64,000 nt of DNA from Sarcomyxa edulis (Eukaryota > Basidiomycota > Agaricomycetes > Agaricales > Mycenaceae). The stretch lies in NCBI GenBank assembly GCA_009761415.1, contig QUOL01000009.1:310001-374000 (forward strand), written 5' to 3'. This document shows, in pieces, positions 25,281 to 36,273 of this stretch. Position 1 is the first letter of the stretch, and the number at the start of each line of letters is the position of its first letter. Below the pieces are notes generated by a model. That model saw only the letters and a program-made list of their open reading frames with translations, was not told the DNA's origin and ran no database searches. The position numbers and the translations under genes were made by a program.

Positions 25281-28200
25281 ATGGCAGCGTTGTATCCTAC
25301 GTCTTTCGTACCTCAGCTCAATAAAGTCCCAGAGGATACCCAAGGTTCAATCACACCATCGCATGGGGGGACAGTAGCCGCAGGACACGAGTTTGATATG
25401 CCAATTTCGCAGCCAACACCAGCTCATACCAACAATCCTACGCAGCATTCATCTTCACCTCATCCTTTGCCAGCGCCTATCCCACGCAGCGTTCAACAGC
25501 CTGCTATAACAAGACCAAGACCTATATCAATGCCACCACAGGCATATAATGTTGCTGCTGCAGCTTCCGGCAGCTCATCGGACCCAAATGGCAAGGAACG
25601 CGGCCGTACGTCTGGTGAAGATCCTAAGCGACAAAACAGAGACCCAGCTCGAGTACCGTCTAAACCGACCCGCAGTTCCAATAGGATTTTGGGTGATTAC
25701 ACTCTCAGCAAGACGCTGGGTGCAGGGAGTATGGGCAAAGTCAAGCTAGCCACCCATAACGTCACTGGGGAAAAGGTGCGTTTCCAACCGCAGAATTTGT
25801 CTCTTTCGTTATATACTAAATCATTCTCATAGCTGGCTGTAAAAATCCTTCCTCGTGTCAACCCATCTGTACCCAATGCTCTCAACGGCAGCAACGCCGA
25901 ATCCGTAGCGAAACAAGCATCGAAGGATGCCTCAAAGGAGATCAGAACTCTCCGTGAAGCTGCCCTTTCCATGCTATTCCATCACCCCTACATTTGCGGT
26001 ATGCGTGAGCTGATTATACATCAGCATCACTACTACATGGTCTTCGAATACGTCAACGGCGGGCAGATGTTGGACTACATCATCAGTCACGGAAGGTTGC
26101 GGGAGCGCGTCGCCAGGAAGTTCGCCAGGCAGATAGGCAGCGCTCTGGACTATTGTCATCAGAACAATGTCGTGCATCGAGGTCAGTGTATCACATCATT
26201 CCCGCTCGTTGTCTAGGATCTGATGCCCTTTTAGATCTCAAGATCGAAAACATCCTCATCTCACAGACGGGCAATATCAAGATTATTGACTTTGGGCTAT
26301 CGAACCTCTATGATCCTATTGCTCATCTGTCCACTTTTTGTGGCTCACTTTATTTTGCTGCCCCAGAACTGCTGAACGCGAAAGTCTACACTGGACCCGA
26401 GGTGGACGTATGGAGCTTTGGAGTGGTATTATACGTGCTAGTGTGTGGAAAGGTCCCATTCGACGACCAGAGCATGCCAGCATTGCACGCCAAGATCAAG
26501 CGCGGACTTGTGGAATACCCGGTCTGGCTTAGTGCGGGTATGCGATATACGGTTTTCTCTGATACTGATACTGACTGCTCTTCGTCCAGAATGCAAACAC
26601 CTCCTCTCACGAATGCTAGTCACCAACCCAGCCGCTCGTGCAACACTCTCTGAAGTTTTGTGTCACCCATGGATGACCCGTGGGTTCTCGGGCCCACCAG
26701 ACTCCCACCTCGTCCATCGAGAGCCACTTCGCGTCGACGAACTCGACAAACAAGTCATTCGCGGCATGAAAGGATTTGAATTCGGCACCGAAGAAGACAT
26801 TGAAAAGAAACTTGTTACAGTCCTCGAATCCGACAGTTACGTTCGTGCAGTTCAAGCCTGGGAACGAAAACGTCATATTGGCAGTGGTACGCTCAATGGA
26901 CACGGGGGTGGTAGTACTGGGCGATGGGGCGAATCAATGTCCAACTCCAGTCTCGCCGTCTCGTACGAGAGCGGATCTCATCAGAACCTGAATAAACTCG
27001 ATCCTCCGACGCCTTCAAAACAGAAATCCAGACGGTTTTCTGGATTTGATTTTTATAGGCGGAAATTATTCTCTCCTGCGTCTTCTCCTCCGGGGTCTCC
27101 AATGAGCCATTCACCACCGACATCTCAAAGTCATCTATCCCATACCTCGCTTAGCGACGCCAACCGAGAACCTACGGACCCTACTAGAGGTTTCCATCCT
27201 CTCATCTCAATGTACTATCTCGCACGAGAGAAATTGGAGAGAGATCGGGTCTACGGGCCAGGACAATTCGCTAATTCTCAGCTTTCACTTCTAGATGCCG
27301 ATGTCAGCGTCGCAACGGAAAAGATCAAAGAGGCTAGTGCCGCTGCTACAGCCGCCGCCGCCGCCGATGCTCACCCTAGTGGACCTCCTGCATATGCTTC
27401 GACGACCATGAAGCCGCCACCAGCCTCTATGAAGAAAGATCCATCAACGAATGCCAAGGCAGATTACTCCATGCCATTACCTCGACTTCCTGCACCAGAG
27501 ACATCTCATTATTCCGGAATGTCATATGATAATTCAACGAATCCGTCTGCGACGACTCCGACGTCTCCAAATTTCCATCCTCAACCGAGAGCTCGAGATG
27601 CTGGAATACCGGCACCTGTTCCTTCACCTACGACGCCTACTGCACCGAGTCATACGAATGGGCAGAAAGCTGGTGTTAGTCATCTTGGAAGCGCTACTTT
27701 GGGAAGCGGGACTGGAAGGACGGGGACTGCTATGCCACGGGCCCCACCGGCTAGTACGCACAGGAGAAGTCACAGTTTGAGTCAGAGGCCGACGGTATTG
27801 AGGGGATGGGGTGGGATGTTTGGTGGAGGTGAGACTGTCGATGAGCACGGTGTGGAATATCGGGATCCTCCTAGGACAGCGGGTCCGGAGTTGGTGACTT
27901 TTTCGGAGAAGATCGAGGAAAGTGCGTCAGAAAGGGAAGCGGAGGCGGAGGCAGAGGCAGAAGCTGAAGCTGAGAGGGAGAAGGACAGAGAACGGGACAG
28001 AGATGCACCTCTTTCGTCGTCGCCTCTATCAACTGGAGCCACGCTTGTGAGAAAATTTGGGAGTCTCTTGGTAGGTAAAGGGGACGAGAGTAAGCGATAT
28101 GGAAGCGTAAATAAACGAGGGACGATTTTGGGTGGGTTGTCTCCAAGGCCTTCAAGGGACGATGGTGAGAAGGAGACGCGAGAAAGTGGAGATAAAGATG

Positions 28201-29481
28201 AGGAAGATGTTGGGGATGCGCGCAAGATGTCCGGAAGTCCGACTTCTAGGCATATTACCCATAGCGTGAGTGGGCAACCAGTTGGGGGTACTCATCGGCG
28301 TGCTGCAACTGTTTTGGACCCACAGGGACGGGCCATTAAGCACGAACGAAGAAGCAGCACTGGTGCGGCGCTGCTCTCTGGTGCTGTTGGAAGTGTTGGA
28401 CGACACCGGAGACCATCGACTGGATATGGAGGTCCTGGTCGTCCGATGGCTGACCGGATGTTTGCGCGCACGGCGGACTCGGCATTAGCGGAGAATAAGG
28501 AGGAGGAGGAGGGCAGCGTTACTGCTAACGGAGATCCTAATGACGATGGGCAAGAAGAAAACTTCAGAGAGGAGGATGAACGGCATACGCACGAGAAGGA
28601 CTTCAAACCGGTATTCTTGAAGGGCCTATTCAGGTCAGTCGCTGCGCTTCGCGAACGTTTTCAACCAATTTGACTAGAACTTACACTCGTTTTAGCGTGG
28701 CTACTACCTCGACGAAACCTCCACCAGTTATCAAAGCTGATATCAGACGGGTGCTTGAACGGATGCAAGTCCGCTATCGGGAGACCAAGGGTGGATTTGA
28801 GTGTATTCACCTGCCGTCAATTGATCTCTCGTCCGTCGAAACACCCCGACAGCATACTCAATACCCATCCTCTGATACGTCCACCCTTCATCGCCCGTCG
28901 ATTGCCAGAAAAGCGTCAAAGCTTTCGTTTGGCGTGAAACGCGAAAAGGGAAAGGACCGGGACAACCGAGAAACCTCCGCTGCTGAGAAGGATGCATCTG
29001 GTCGGCCTTCTGGGGCAACTGCGTTGACTGCTACTCCCAGCAGCGGTTCGTCGTCTTTCTTTAACGTCTCATCTAATCATACCGTCATCCCCGACACTAA
29101 TGGGGCTTCTTCACCTGTGGAAGAAACTCCCCCACGCTCTTATTCTCCGTCAACCCCGTCTATGAAGAGTAAAGTCTTGCCCCCCATACCCCGCGATTTT
29201 GGGGCAGCTTCTCCTGTACCGCGCCAGCCGAGTCCTCTACCTACTGGGGAGGTGGATCGGGACTTGTTCGAGAGCATGGGCAATAATACACTCTCCGTCC
29301 GTTTCGAGATCAGCATTGTAAAAGTAAGTCTGCGGACTTATTTCTAGCGGTTGCCAGTAAACTCATGGAATTGCAGGTACCCTGGTTACCATTACATGGA
29401 ATTCAGTTCCGAAGGGCAAGTGGCGATGGCTGGCAGTACCAGATGCTTGCAAAACGAGTGCTAACCGAGCTCAAGCTGTAA
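25281..29481 (+). CDS. KIN1: KIN1/PAR-1/MARK-type Ser/Thr protein kinase with C-terminal KA1 domain
   Basis: Polarity and secretion kinase. A Pro/Ser-rich N-terminus of about 130 residues precedes the kinase domain: glycine loop [13 protein letters not shown], lysine motif LAVKILPR, the N-lobe insert typical of fungal Kin1 ([12 protein letters not shown]), catalytic loop [17 protein letters not shown], then [12 protein letters not shown] and [20 protein letters not shown] long disordered region follows, with an Ala run, an Ala/Glu-rich run (about 27920-27990) and Ser/Thr-rich stretches. The C-terminus [34 protein letters not shown] is the KA1 membrane-binding module. Five introns: 25776-25832, 26182-26234, 26538-26589, 28634-28695 and 29324-29376; each joins in frame. 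Stop TAA 29479-29481. All catalytic residues are present. Confidence 0.94.
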
Positions 29482-29943
29482 ACAATTGTTTGCATTCTAT
29501 TCCTCTCATTTTTTCCCGTTAATTTTTTCCAAGGGTCTCTCTACTACTCTCTTGCTCGCATACGATTCTACCTTACGTGCTCTCTCAACTTCAATTCATT
29601 CTCCGTATTTCACAGCTCTCGGTTTCGCTGCTTGCCACCTTTGTTTTAGATCCGTCCAACACCAACACCAACAACTTTCCCCTCCTTTTTTATATGGCAT
29701 TTACTTCTTCTCATTATTTATACTTACGCTCAATGGGTCGACATGTATGATGCTTAATGCCCGCCAGGAATTGATAACATACGAGGAGATTTGGTTGATA
29801 AGACATGAAACGATACTGATCGATGGTCTTCATCGTGAGACGCGCGACCGCAGACGACCTTCGATACTTCAACCTGCTACTTTTCTGCCACTTTCCCTCT
29901 AGCTGCTATCTTCCACTCTTTTTTCTCCTTAAAATCTGCCTAG
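29482..29943. other. Intergenic, pyrimidine-rich
   Basis: Holds the 3' UTR of the kinase gene and the leader of the next gene. It is rich in CT tracts (29510-29530, 29875-29930), common just upstream of starts in basidiomycetes. No coding signal was seen. Confidence 0.4.
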
Positions 29944-30639
29944 ATGGCTGACTTGACCGTACTGATAGCACCGACCGTATTATATTCGCACCCAAGGGCA
30001 GCCACCTCTGGCTTCAGTTTTCCTCGTCCTGGAAGAAGCAAAACCCCCGTCAGCCGCCCACGCAGCATTATGGTCACCCTCGAGAAGGCTGGCCCTTCTT
30101 CGTCCTCCACTGAGTCCGACTTGGTCTCATCTCCAGACCAATCCCTTCTTTCTCCTCCAATCAACACCTGGAAGTCTGCGCAAAGGCAACGGACCAGGCA
30201 TCGTCCCACCAGGTCACAATCTGCCCCACCGTCAAGGGCTTACTTTGAACGACCAGATCCTCATATCGAGAGTCCCACACTCGATAGGCCCCAAGTACCC
30301 AAACGAAGGCAGACTGCGCACACCTTGAACACTATCGGGACCACGAGAGGAGGTGAACTACTTCGTCCTGCCCCACCGCTACGTGAGTTCTTGCTTTTCT
30401 CAGTCCGTGCAGTCTGTTGATGTAAAATGATATATCTAGTCCGCCCAACCACCTTCTGGCGGAAGACTACACGTTCGGGTGTTACTGGTGCTTCATACTC
30501 GCCTTCTTCTCATCTAATTCGCCGCTCGACATACATCGCAGCCGGTCTTTCGTTTGACCAACCCATCCACGATCTTTCAGCTTTCTGTGTCGAATCTCGC
30601 GTTGGCTTCATCCTACTCCCTCCTGATCAGTCGCTGTAG
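29944..30639 (+). CDS. Hypothetical Pro/Ser/Arg-rich protein
   Basis: Starts MADLTVLIAPTVLYSHPRA and is rich in Ser, Pro, Arg and Thr (for example RSKTPVSRPRS, RHRPTRSQSAPPSRAY), so it is probably disordered. A single intron (donor C/GTGAGTTC at about 30383, acceptor ATCTAG at about 30440) joins PAPPL to LRPTTFWRKT and leads to a stop at 30637-30639. Only 21 bases separate this stop from the ATG of the next gene, so the two may be one gene with an intron I could not place. I tried donors GTAGTAAG and GTAAGC near 30637 and acceptors TGCAG and TTCCAG without finding an in-frame join. No family recognised. Confidence 0.45.
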
Positions 30640-30660
30640 TAAGCAGAAGTTGGTGCAGAT

Positions 30661-32736
30661 ATGTTGATTTCCTCCGTCGCTTTCCAGGTTTTGGCTGCCG
30701 CGTCAAGCCAATCTGCTCTCGAAACCAAACCGTCATCTTCATCGGCACTTCCCATAACCCATTACAACATAAATCATTTACGCCAAGCTGACGTTGCCTT
30801 TCCGACTCCGACCTTGAGCTTCAACTGGTCGCCATATTCCCCTGGTGTCACTCCCTCGACACCAGCACCAGCTGTATCCTTCTCTTTACCTTCAGACACC
30901 ATCATAGCACCGGCTCTTACAACCTCAAATACCATTACGAACTCTGCATCCACGGAAACTGCAACTCCCATGTCATCAACATCCAGCATTCAAAATTCTT
31001 CAATCACTTCCTCTTCACTCATCTATATAACTGCGCTACCCCCTTCCAACACCACCACACCTTCTTCGACTTTTCATAAACTGAAGCCCCATAGACCTAC
31101 CTCCTTCAAACTCATATATCTAGCTCCCCTCTTCGCCCTCATAGGTATCATATTTGGCTCGGTATCCGCCTGGTTTTGTTATGGCTGCTATTCTGCTCGT
31201 CGTCAACCTCGCTATAGAGCACCATCTCTCGAACCCGGTCCTCCTTATAGTCCCGGTCGATCAGATATCTACAACGATAAACTAGGCTATGGCAGTCGAG
31301 AAGACTACGACGACGACGAAGACGACGACGACGAAGGTTCTCCCAGTAAACATTCTAGACATGGATCCAAATACACCGGAACGAGAAGTCACTGGCTCAC
31401 TCGCGGACCATCGTCACGCTCAAGCCGACATTCTCATCATACGACAAAACCTCTGTTCTCATGGCCCGCACCTACACCCACACCCAAAGGATACGAACAC
31501 GAAGACGATCCTTTCCTTGCACCACCTCGAGCCAACCGAGCTAAATCTAACACCGGCAAATCCCTCTTCTCCTCGCCTGATCCTCTCTCACTTCTGGCAG
31601 CAGACGAAGAACTCGACCGAATGCCGTACGAATCTCTTCGTCACACGTCCATTCGCCGAGGGATCCTTGAAAAGCTTAAATTTGGTAGTTTCCGGCAATC
31701 CAACTCGCCTGAGATGCACGAAGGAGGCAGGTCAGTGTCGAGACATGATAGTTCGTCGCTTAGGCATAAGTTCGGAAGACCTGGACACGGAAGGACAGAT
31801 TCGGATTTGTGTTTGGATGAGGTGAACCTGACTCTGCCAGAACGGACGTATTCGAGTGCGGATTCTCGCAAGAATCGTAGTTCTATCCGGGAATCGAAGG
31901 GGAATATGAATATGGGCGACGAGACGGAGTGGGTTGAAGGTAGTGGCTTTAGGATTGTAGAGGAGGATTTAGAGGCTATCCGGACTCAGATGAAGGGATC
32001 AGGATGGGGTCGAGACGATCGACAGAAGGGTGACGGTAGCTCATTCAGGAGTGGTCTTCCATCTGCCAGCAAACCGGGAGACAGTATTTTCCACTGGCCA
32101 CTGGATGATCCGTCTCCGGTCCCAGTGAAGGATGACAAGTACACCGTCCTTCCTCTTCGAAAGAGCCCTACGAAGGGGAAGATACCCGGGCGTGTACGCA
32201 CTGGACGTACTCCAATCTCATCTCGAGCTTCAGCATCAACTTCGAAGCGACTTGGCCGTGTCGACTCGTCTATTCTACCTCTCAGTCCCCCGCAGATCAC
32301 GTCCCCTCCTCTAGAATCCAAGCTCTTTTTCACCCCAACTCTCCAGCAACAGAGTGCGGCGATCCACGAAGACGGCAGACGGATGGCGGTAAAAACGACC
32401 ACTAGATGTCCTGGGAAACAAGGGAAGAAACCTAGATCTCCTCTTCCAACTCACCTCCCTTTCCCTTCGTCTGACGACTATCGCAACCGTCTCCTCAAAG
32501 CTCAAACTCGCACCCCGGAGAGAAACAAGAACGTGCCCAATACCCCTCCCCGATATCATGCGTCTACAAGTCATCGTAGTGGGAAAGAAATTCGTGGAGC
32601 ACGCGCCCCAGAAAAATATACCTCGCGTCGCGATGCACTGAGCAAGGTCGATCAAATTGTGTCGCAGAGTTGGAGTGAGCGGGACCTGAAGGGAGTTGGT
32701 GCCACTAGTCCGACTATGTTCGGTGCTGTACAATAA
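30661..32736 (+). CDS. Single-pass membrane protein with long disordered cytoplasmic tail
   Basis: One uninterrupted frame of 691 codons. The N-terminus MLISSVAFQVLAAASSQS could be a weak signal peptide. A Ser/Thr/Pro-rich outer part of about 130 residues follows, then one hydrophobic helix (LIYLAPLFALIGIIFGSVSAW, about residues 149-170), a Cys pair and basic residues (CYGCYSARR). The tail is highly charged, with an Asp/Glu run (DYDDDEDDDDEG, coded by a GAC repeat at about 31307-31335) and many Ser/Arg stretches. The layout resembles a fungal wall-sensor-like or mucin-like single-pass protein, but no family domain was recognised. Not obviously linked in function to its neighbours. Confidence 0.7.
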   Translation: MLISSVAFQVLAAASSQSALETKPSSSSALPITHYNINHLRQADVAFPTPTLSFNWSPYSPGVTPSTPAPAVSFSLPSDTIIAPALTTSNTITNSASTETATPMSSTSSIQNSSITSSSLIYITALPPSNTTTPSSTFHKLKPHRPTSFKLIYLAPLFALIGIIFGSVSAWFCYGCYSARRQPRYRAPSLEPGPPYSPGRSDIYNDKLGYGSREDYDDDEDDDDEGSPSKHSRHGSKYTGTRSHWLTRGPSSRSSRHSHHTTKPLFSWPAPTPTPKGYEHEDDPFLAPPRANRAKSNTGKSLFSSPDPLSLLAADEELDRMPYESLRHTSIRRGILEKLKFGSFRQSNSPEMHEGGRSVSRHDSSSLRHKFGRPGHGRTDSDLCLDEVNLTLPERTYSSADSRKNRSSIRESKGNMNMGDETEWVEGSGFRIVEEDLEAIRTQMKGSGWGRDDRQKGDGSSFRSGLPSASKPGDSIFHWPLDDPSPVPVKDDKYTVLPLRKSPTKGKIPGRVRTGRTPISSRASASTSKRLGRVDSSILPLSPPQITSPPLESKLFFTPTLQQQSAAIHEDGRRMAVKTTTRCPGKQGKKPRSPLPTHLPFPSSDDYRNRLLKAQTRTPERNKNVPNTPPRYHASTSHRSGKEIRGARAPEKYTSRRDALSKVDQIVSQSWSERDLKGVGATSPTMFGAVQ

Positions 32737-33126
32737 CTTAGGATCGCCCGCGCGTTTGATTTTTTCCCTTATCATGTTGGATGGAAGATATCGATGTTTT
32801 TCCGATGTGTTGGATACTACATAGTACCGTATTTTGCATTATTATAGTACACATTAACAGGATGGATACAGACACTATCCTTAGTTGTAAGGTATTGGAG
32901 AAGTGATTTCGGCATCATTGCCTTGAGTCGGTACGTATTAAATTTCAAAATGGAGGATAGAAGGTCGTGCTAGTCACCATACGCGTCGACCAAGCGTCGA
33001 CATCTATCTTTTCACTATCCAAGTTGGTTTTCATACCAAGCAAACCATATAGCTCATACTCGTGCACTTACGCTTAGGCTGGGTATAAGTTCAGATTTGT
33101 AGAAGCATATGATCATGGCTTCCTGA
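32737..33126. other. Intergenic between converging genes
   Basis: Holds the 3' ends of the single-pass membrane protein (plus) and the dioxygenase (minus). AT-rich, no coding signal. Confidence 0.4.
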
Positions 33127-34821
33127 TTACAACTCGAGACCAAGAGCCTCCCTACGTGACTTTGACTTGGGATCGAAGAACGGCTTCTCCCCAAGACTAA
33201 CAACACGGTTTCCTTCGCGTGGATCGTTGAAATAATCGTTGCTAGAAACACAAAAGACCCAAAGACTTCATCAGTCTGCAGACAATGAAGATCAAGCTTG
33301 TCGACGTACGTAGCTGTGTGGTATGTAGACCGGTTATCCCAGATAGCGACGTCGTTCTTCTTCCATCGGTAGCGTACCTGGGAGGTTTCCGTGTGTCAGT
33401 CGCGAGGAACAACACTGATAACTGCAACTACTTTACCTGAAGATCGTGGTTTTCTGAGATATGGCGGAACAGATAATTCAAGACATCGTCTGATTCATCT
33501 GGTGTGAGTTCGACGATACGTTTGGTGAATCTGGGAGTATGGTTGAAAAGGGCTGTGAGCATCAGGATTGCGAAGTCACGTACCCCTTGTTGACAAAAAT
33601 CGACCTGAACCCGGTCACAGGGTTAGTCCGAATGACTGGACTGTCCGAATGCAAGAAAATGAGAAACAAGGCTGCCAAAAAATTAGGGCGTAACGCACTG
33701 TACTGCCGTCAGATCGGTTCCAGAGTTTTCAGGTGCACCGCGGGGGTCTTGGATGGGTATACCTGTCCGTCGGGAATACTGCGTAAGAGTCGGTCATTCG
33801 ATAAGTGAGCACTGGATTGCTTGGGACACATCTAGCTTACTCACGTTTACAAAGACATCTGCATTATGAATCGCTGTAAGACCCTCAAGGAATTTCTTGT
33901 AAGCCGCGGAAAGTCGATCATAGGCCTCGTAGCCGCTGGAATATTATAATGATCAGTTTGGTTCATACTTCTACTTCGTCTATAATCCGGTTAGAAAGAC
34001 TGACCTGGCCCACTAAAATCATCCGCTGGTCATAAGAGACATACAGAGACTACAAACGAATGTCCAACGCGTACCAAGGTATCGCCTCCCACTAGAGAAG
34101 AAGATGTTAATCTCAGGAACGAGAAAGTGGTAACGAGTGTGATACGTACCACTTGGCAATGTGTGCATTTTCAGGATCTATTTGATTCGCGTATCATGAG
34201 GAAGAAAGTAGGATTGACCGGTAGACGCATGTATCGACTCACAGCATAATCAGAGGGTATGTGCTCAAAAGTGATATCGGCGTGCCAGCTATGGATCATA
34301 AATACATTCAACGAAGTCTAGATAAAGAGATTTATATTTGAATGACTCACCCATTACTAGCACGAACATTTTCAATGGCTTCGGGACGAGCAATGCCCCT
34401 GCTAATGGTGTTAGTCCTTGCAAGAATAAAAAGGAAGCGCTCAGACCTACCCCATCGACGAAATGATAGAAACCTCTGCCCCGAGCTCCGAGGTCGTCTC
34501 AGAGATAGGATGTTTATGCAACTTGGACGTAGCCGGTTTCCCCGAGAGCTCACCAAGACGCGCCCCCAGTTCCTTTTGCTGCTCTATTCCGATAGTCTGG
34601 TTGGTGAAGAAAACGACTCCGCGGTGGGAGACCAGCGTAGCCAGGTCTTTGACAAGTTCATCCGAGTTGGGGGCTGTCAGTAGACGAGAGAGCTGAACAT
34701 CTGCGCTCGGAAACCGGGTCCCTATGTGCGTGGTAACATCGTAAGATTCGTAGACTGCGAGAGAGCCTGCAAGGGAAGTTGGAGCAGCGACCATGGCGAT
34801 TTTGGATGTTGTGGTATACAA
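33127..34821 (-). CDS. TauD/TfdA-type 2-oxoglutarate- and Fe(II)-dependent dioxygenase
   Basis: Oxidises a small substrate such as taurine, a sulfonate or a related acid with 2-oxoglutarate and oxygen. The start at 34821 (MYTTTSKIAMVAAPTS) or at 34794 leads into DLATLVSHRGVVFFTNQTI. The metal triad is HxD in SNGWHADITFE and the distal His in RSTYHTATND. The conserved TNPVTGFRSIFVNKG motif and the C-terminal Arg region PREGNRVVSLGEKPFFD, typical of the group, are present. About ten introns; for example AVH joins PVIRTNPVTG across 33616-33677. It ends REALGLEL, stop TAA at 33127-33129. Divergent from SPC1 with about 390 bases between starts. True substrate unknown. Confidence 0.88.
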
Positions 34822-35214
34822 GTCGTGTAGGTTTTACGAGTAGAGGAGAGCTCATCGCAACTATCTATATACACGGGCCAATCGAATGGATTCCGTTATC
34901 AGCACGCCATCTGTGAGTGTTATGAGCTGAGAACAGAAGCGAATAATTATCAGATTAGAAGAGCCATTCTATCACCTGTCATTGTCATATGCGTCATCTT
35001 ACTCACATAAATTCAAATTGTATGATATCTGAAGAGTTCCAGGAGTTGAGATCTTGACATGATGGTTTTTGAAAAGTTCGAGACGCGACTCGGAGGACGC
35101 GGAGGATGTCACGTTCAGCGAGCGTGTGAATTTCCAATTCGGCATCGCGGCATATCTCCAAACTACTCATTCGAACACGTCGAACGCGCCTAAGCTCGTA
35201 TCTTGCTCATAATC
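34822..35214. promoter_or_regulatory. Shared upstream region of the dioxygenase and SPC1
   Basis: Starts point away from each other across 393 bases. TATATACACG at 34866-34875 could serve the dioxygenase. I recognise no further motif. Confidence 0.35.
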
Positions 35215-35662
35215 ATGGAGTATATTCCCGAAGGCAAAATAGTGCGTATCAGACCAATATGTTCTATCGATCTAACCAGAAAACGATGCCGACAGGACTT
35301 TGAAGGACAACGACTAGCAGACCAGATATCGAAGTTTGTTCTTACAGTCGCTACAGTGAGTTCAAACTCGTTTGGTGATGTACGCTCGGGGAGGTGATAG
35401 GTTCTCAAAACTTGGGGCATTCACAGATAATTTCGTTTATCCTCGGGTTCGCGCTCCAATCGCTTCAAGTAACATTTGCAACATTTGGAGGGGCTGTATT
35501 GATATTAGCCTTGGTAAGTGTTGCGGTGTATGTTTCTCTGCAGACAACTTACGTTGTATCTGTCTCCTTATGCAGGTCATAGTTCCTCCATGGCCAATGT
35601 ATAACCGCCATCCAGTAAAATGGCTACCTACCGTATCACTCGAGAAGGTGGATAAGAAGTAG
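35215..35662 (+). CDS. SPC1: Signal peptidase complex subunit SPC1 (SPC12)
   Basis: Small non-catalytic subunit of the ER signal peptidase complex, with two membrane segments. Four exons join as MEYIPEGKI / DFEGQRLADQISKFVLTVAT / IISFILGFALQSLQVTFATFGGAVLILAL / VIVPPWPMYNRHPVKWLP.. The FEGQ(R/K)LA start and the PPWPxYNRHPxKWLP end are the family signature. Introns: GTGCGT..GACAG, GTGAGT..TCACAG and GTAAGT..TGCAG. Ends LEKVDKK, stop TAG 35660-35662. About 93 residues, normal for the family. Confidence 0.93.
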
Positions 35663-36099
35663 TGATGAATTTTACCAGGAAATGTTGGTAGTAGACTTGG
35701 AACCACGCGGTATGAATGACCAGATATACCTCTCTCTCGTACGTCCCTTGTTGTACAACGTATGTATCATATACTTTTGGGGCGTTACTTAGGATGATTT
35801 GTGCAACGCAGAAATTTGCCAATGCACCCGGAAGTGTTGTGACTGTTGTCGAGAACTGACGTTGAAAATCAAGTGTTCCATCGCCCCAAGTCACGATCTG
35901 GAGGTACACATCGCCCTCTGGAACTTTCAAGTTCATATGCCACTTTGGGTCTTCCTCCGCACCCGAAATCCCCTTCGAAGCCGCCCGTCTCAATGCTCGT
36001 TCGCTGTCTTGATCAGAGCTAGTGTGGTCTCGTTCGACGCAAGGACAGAGGAGCCTGACTTGTTACTGACGACACCTCTGCCGTGTCAAGGATTCCATT
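35628..36099 (-). CDS. Possible small unrecognised gene
   Basis: Starting at ATG 36099, MESLTRQ joins through an intron 36019-36076 (GTGTCG..CTAG) to SSDQDSERALRRAASKGISG and AEEDPKWHMNLKVPEGD, then through 35856-35909 (GTGTAC..GTCAG) to FSTTVTTLPGALANFCVAQIILSNAPK. Both introns are of normal size (58 and 54 nt) and each join keeps the frame, which argues for a real gene. The 3' end is uncertain. Without further splicing the frame stops at 35628 and overlaps the last 35 bases of SPC1 on the other strand; a donor at about 35787 could shorten it. Family not recognised. Confidence 0.4.
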
Positions 36100-36273
36100 G
36101 GAAACAACGCGTCCGGAAGCAACGCAGAATACACCAAGACAGTACAGATATCAATGAGTCGTACAACTGAGGGCCATTCGTCCACTAAATTGAGACCCCT
36201 CATAGCAGAAGAATAGTATTCGTCTAATTTCTACGCGATTCTGTCAGAGCAAAGCCAGCATCGTGTTGCATTT

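Noticed and set aside
27782..28225. 147-codon minus-strand frame with Ser/Ala runs
   Set aside because: Antisense of the low-complexity region of KIN1; no independent coding evidence.
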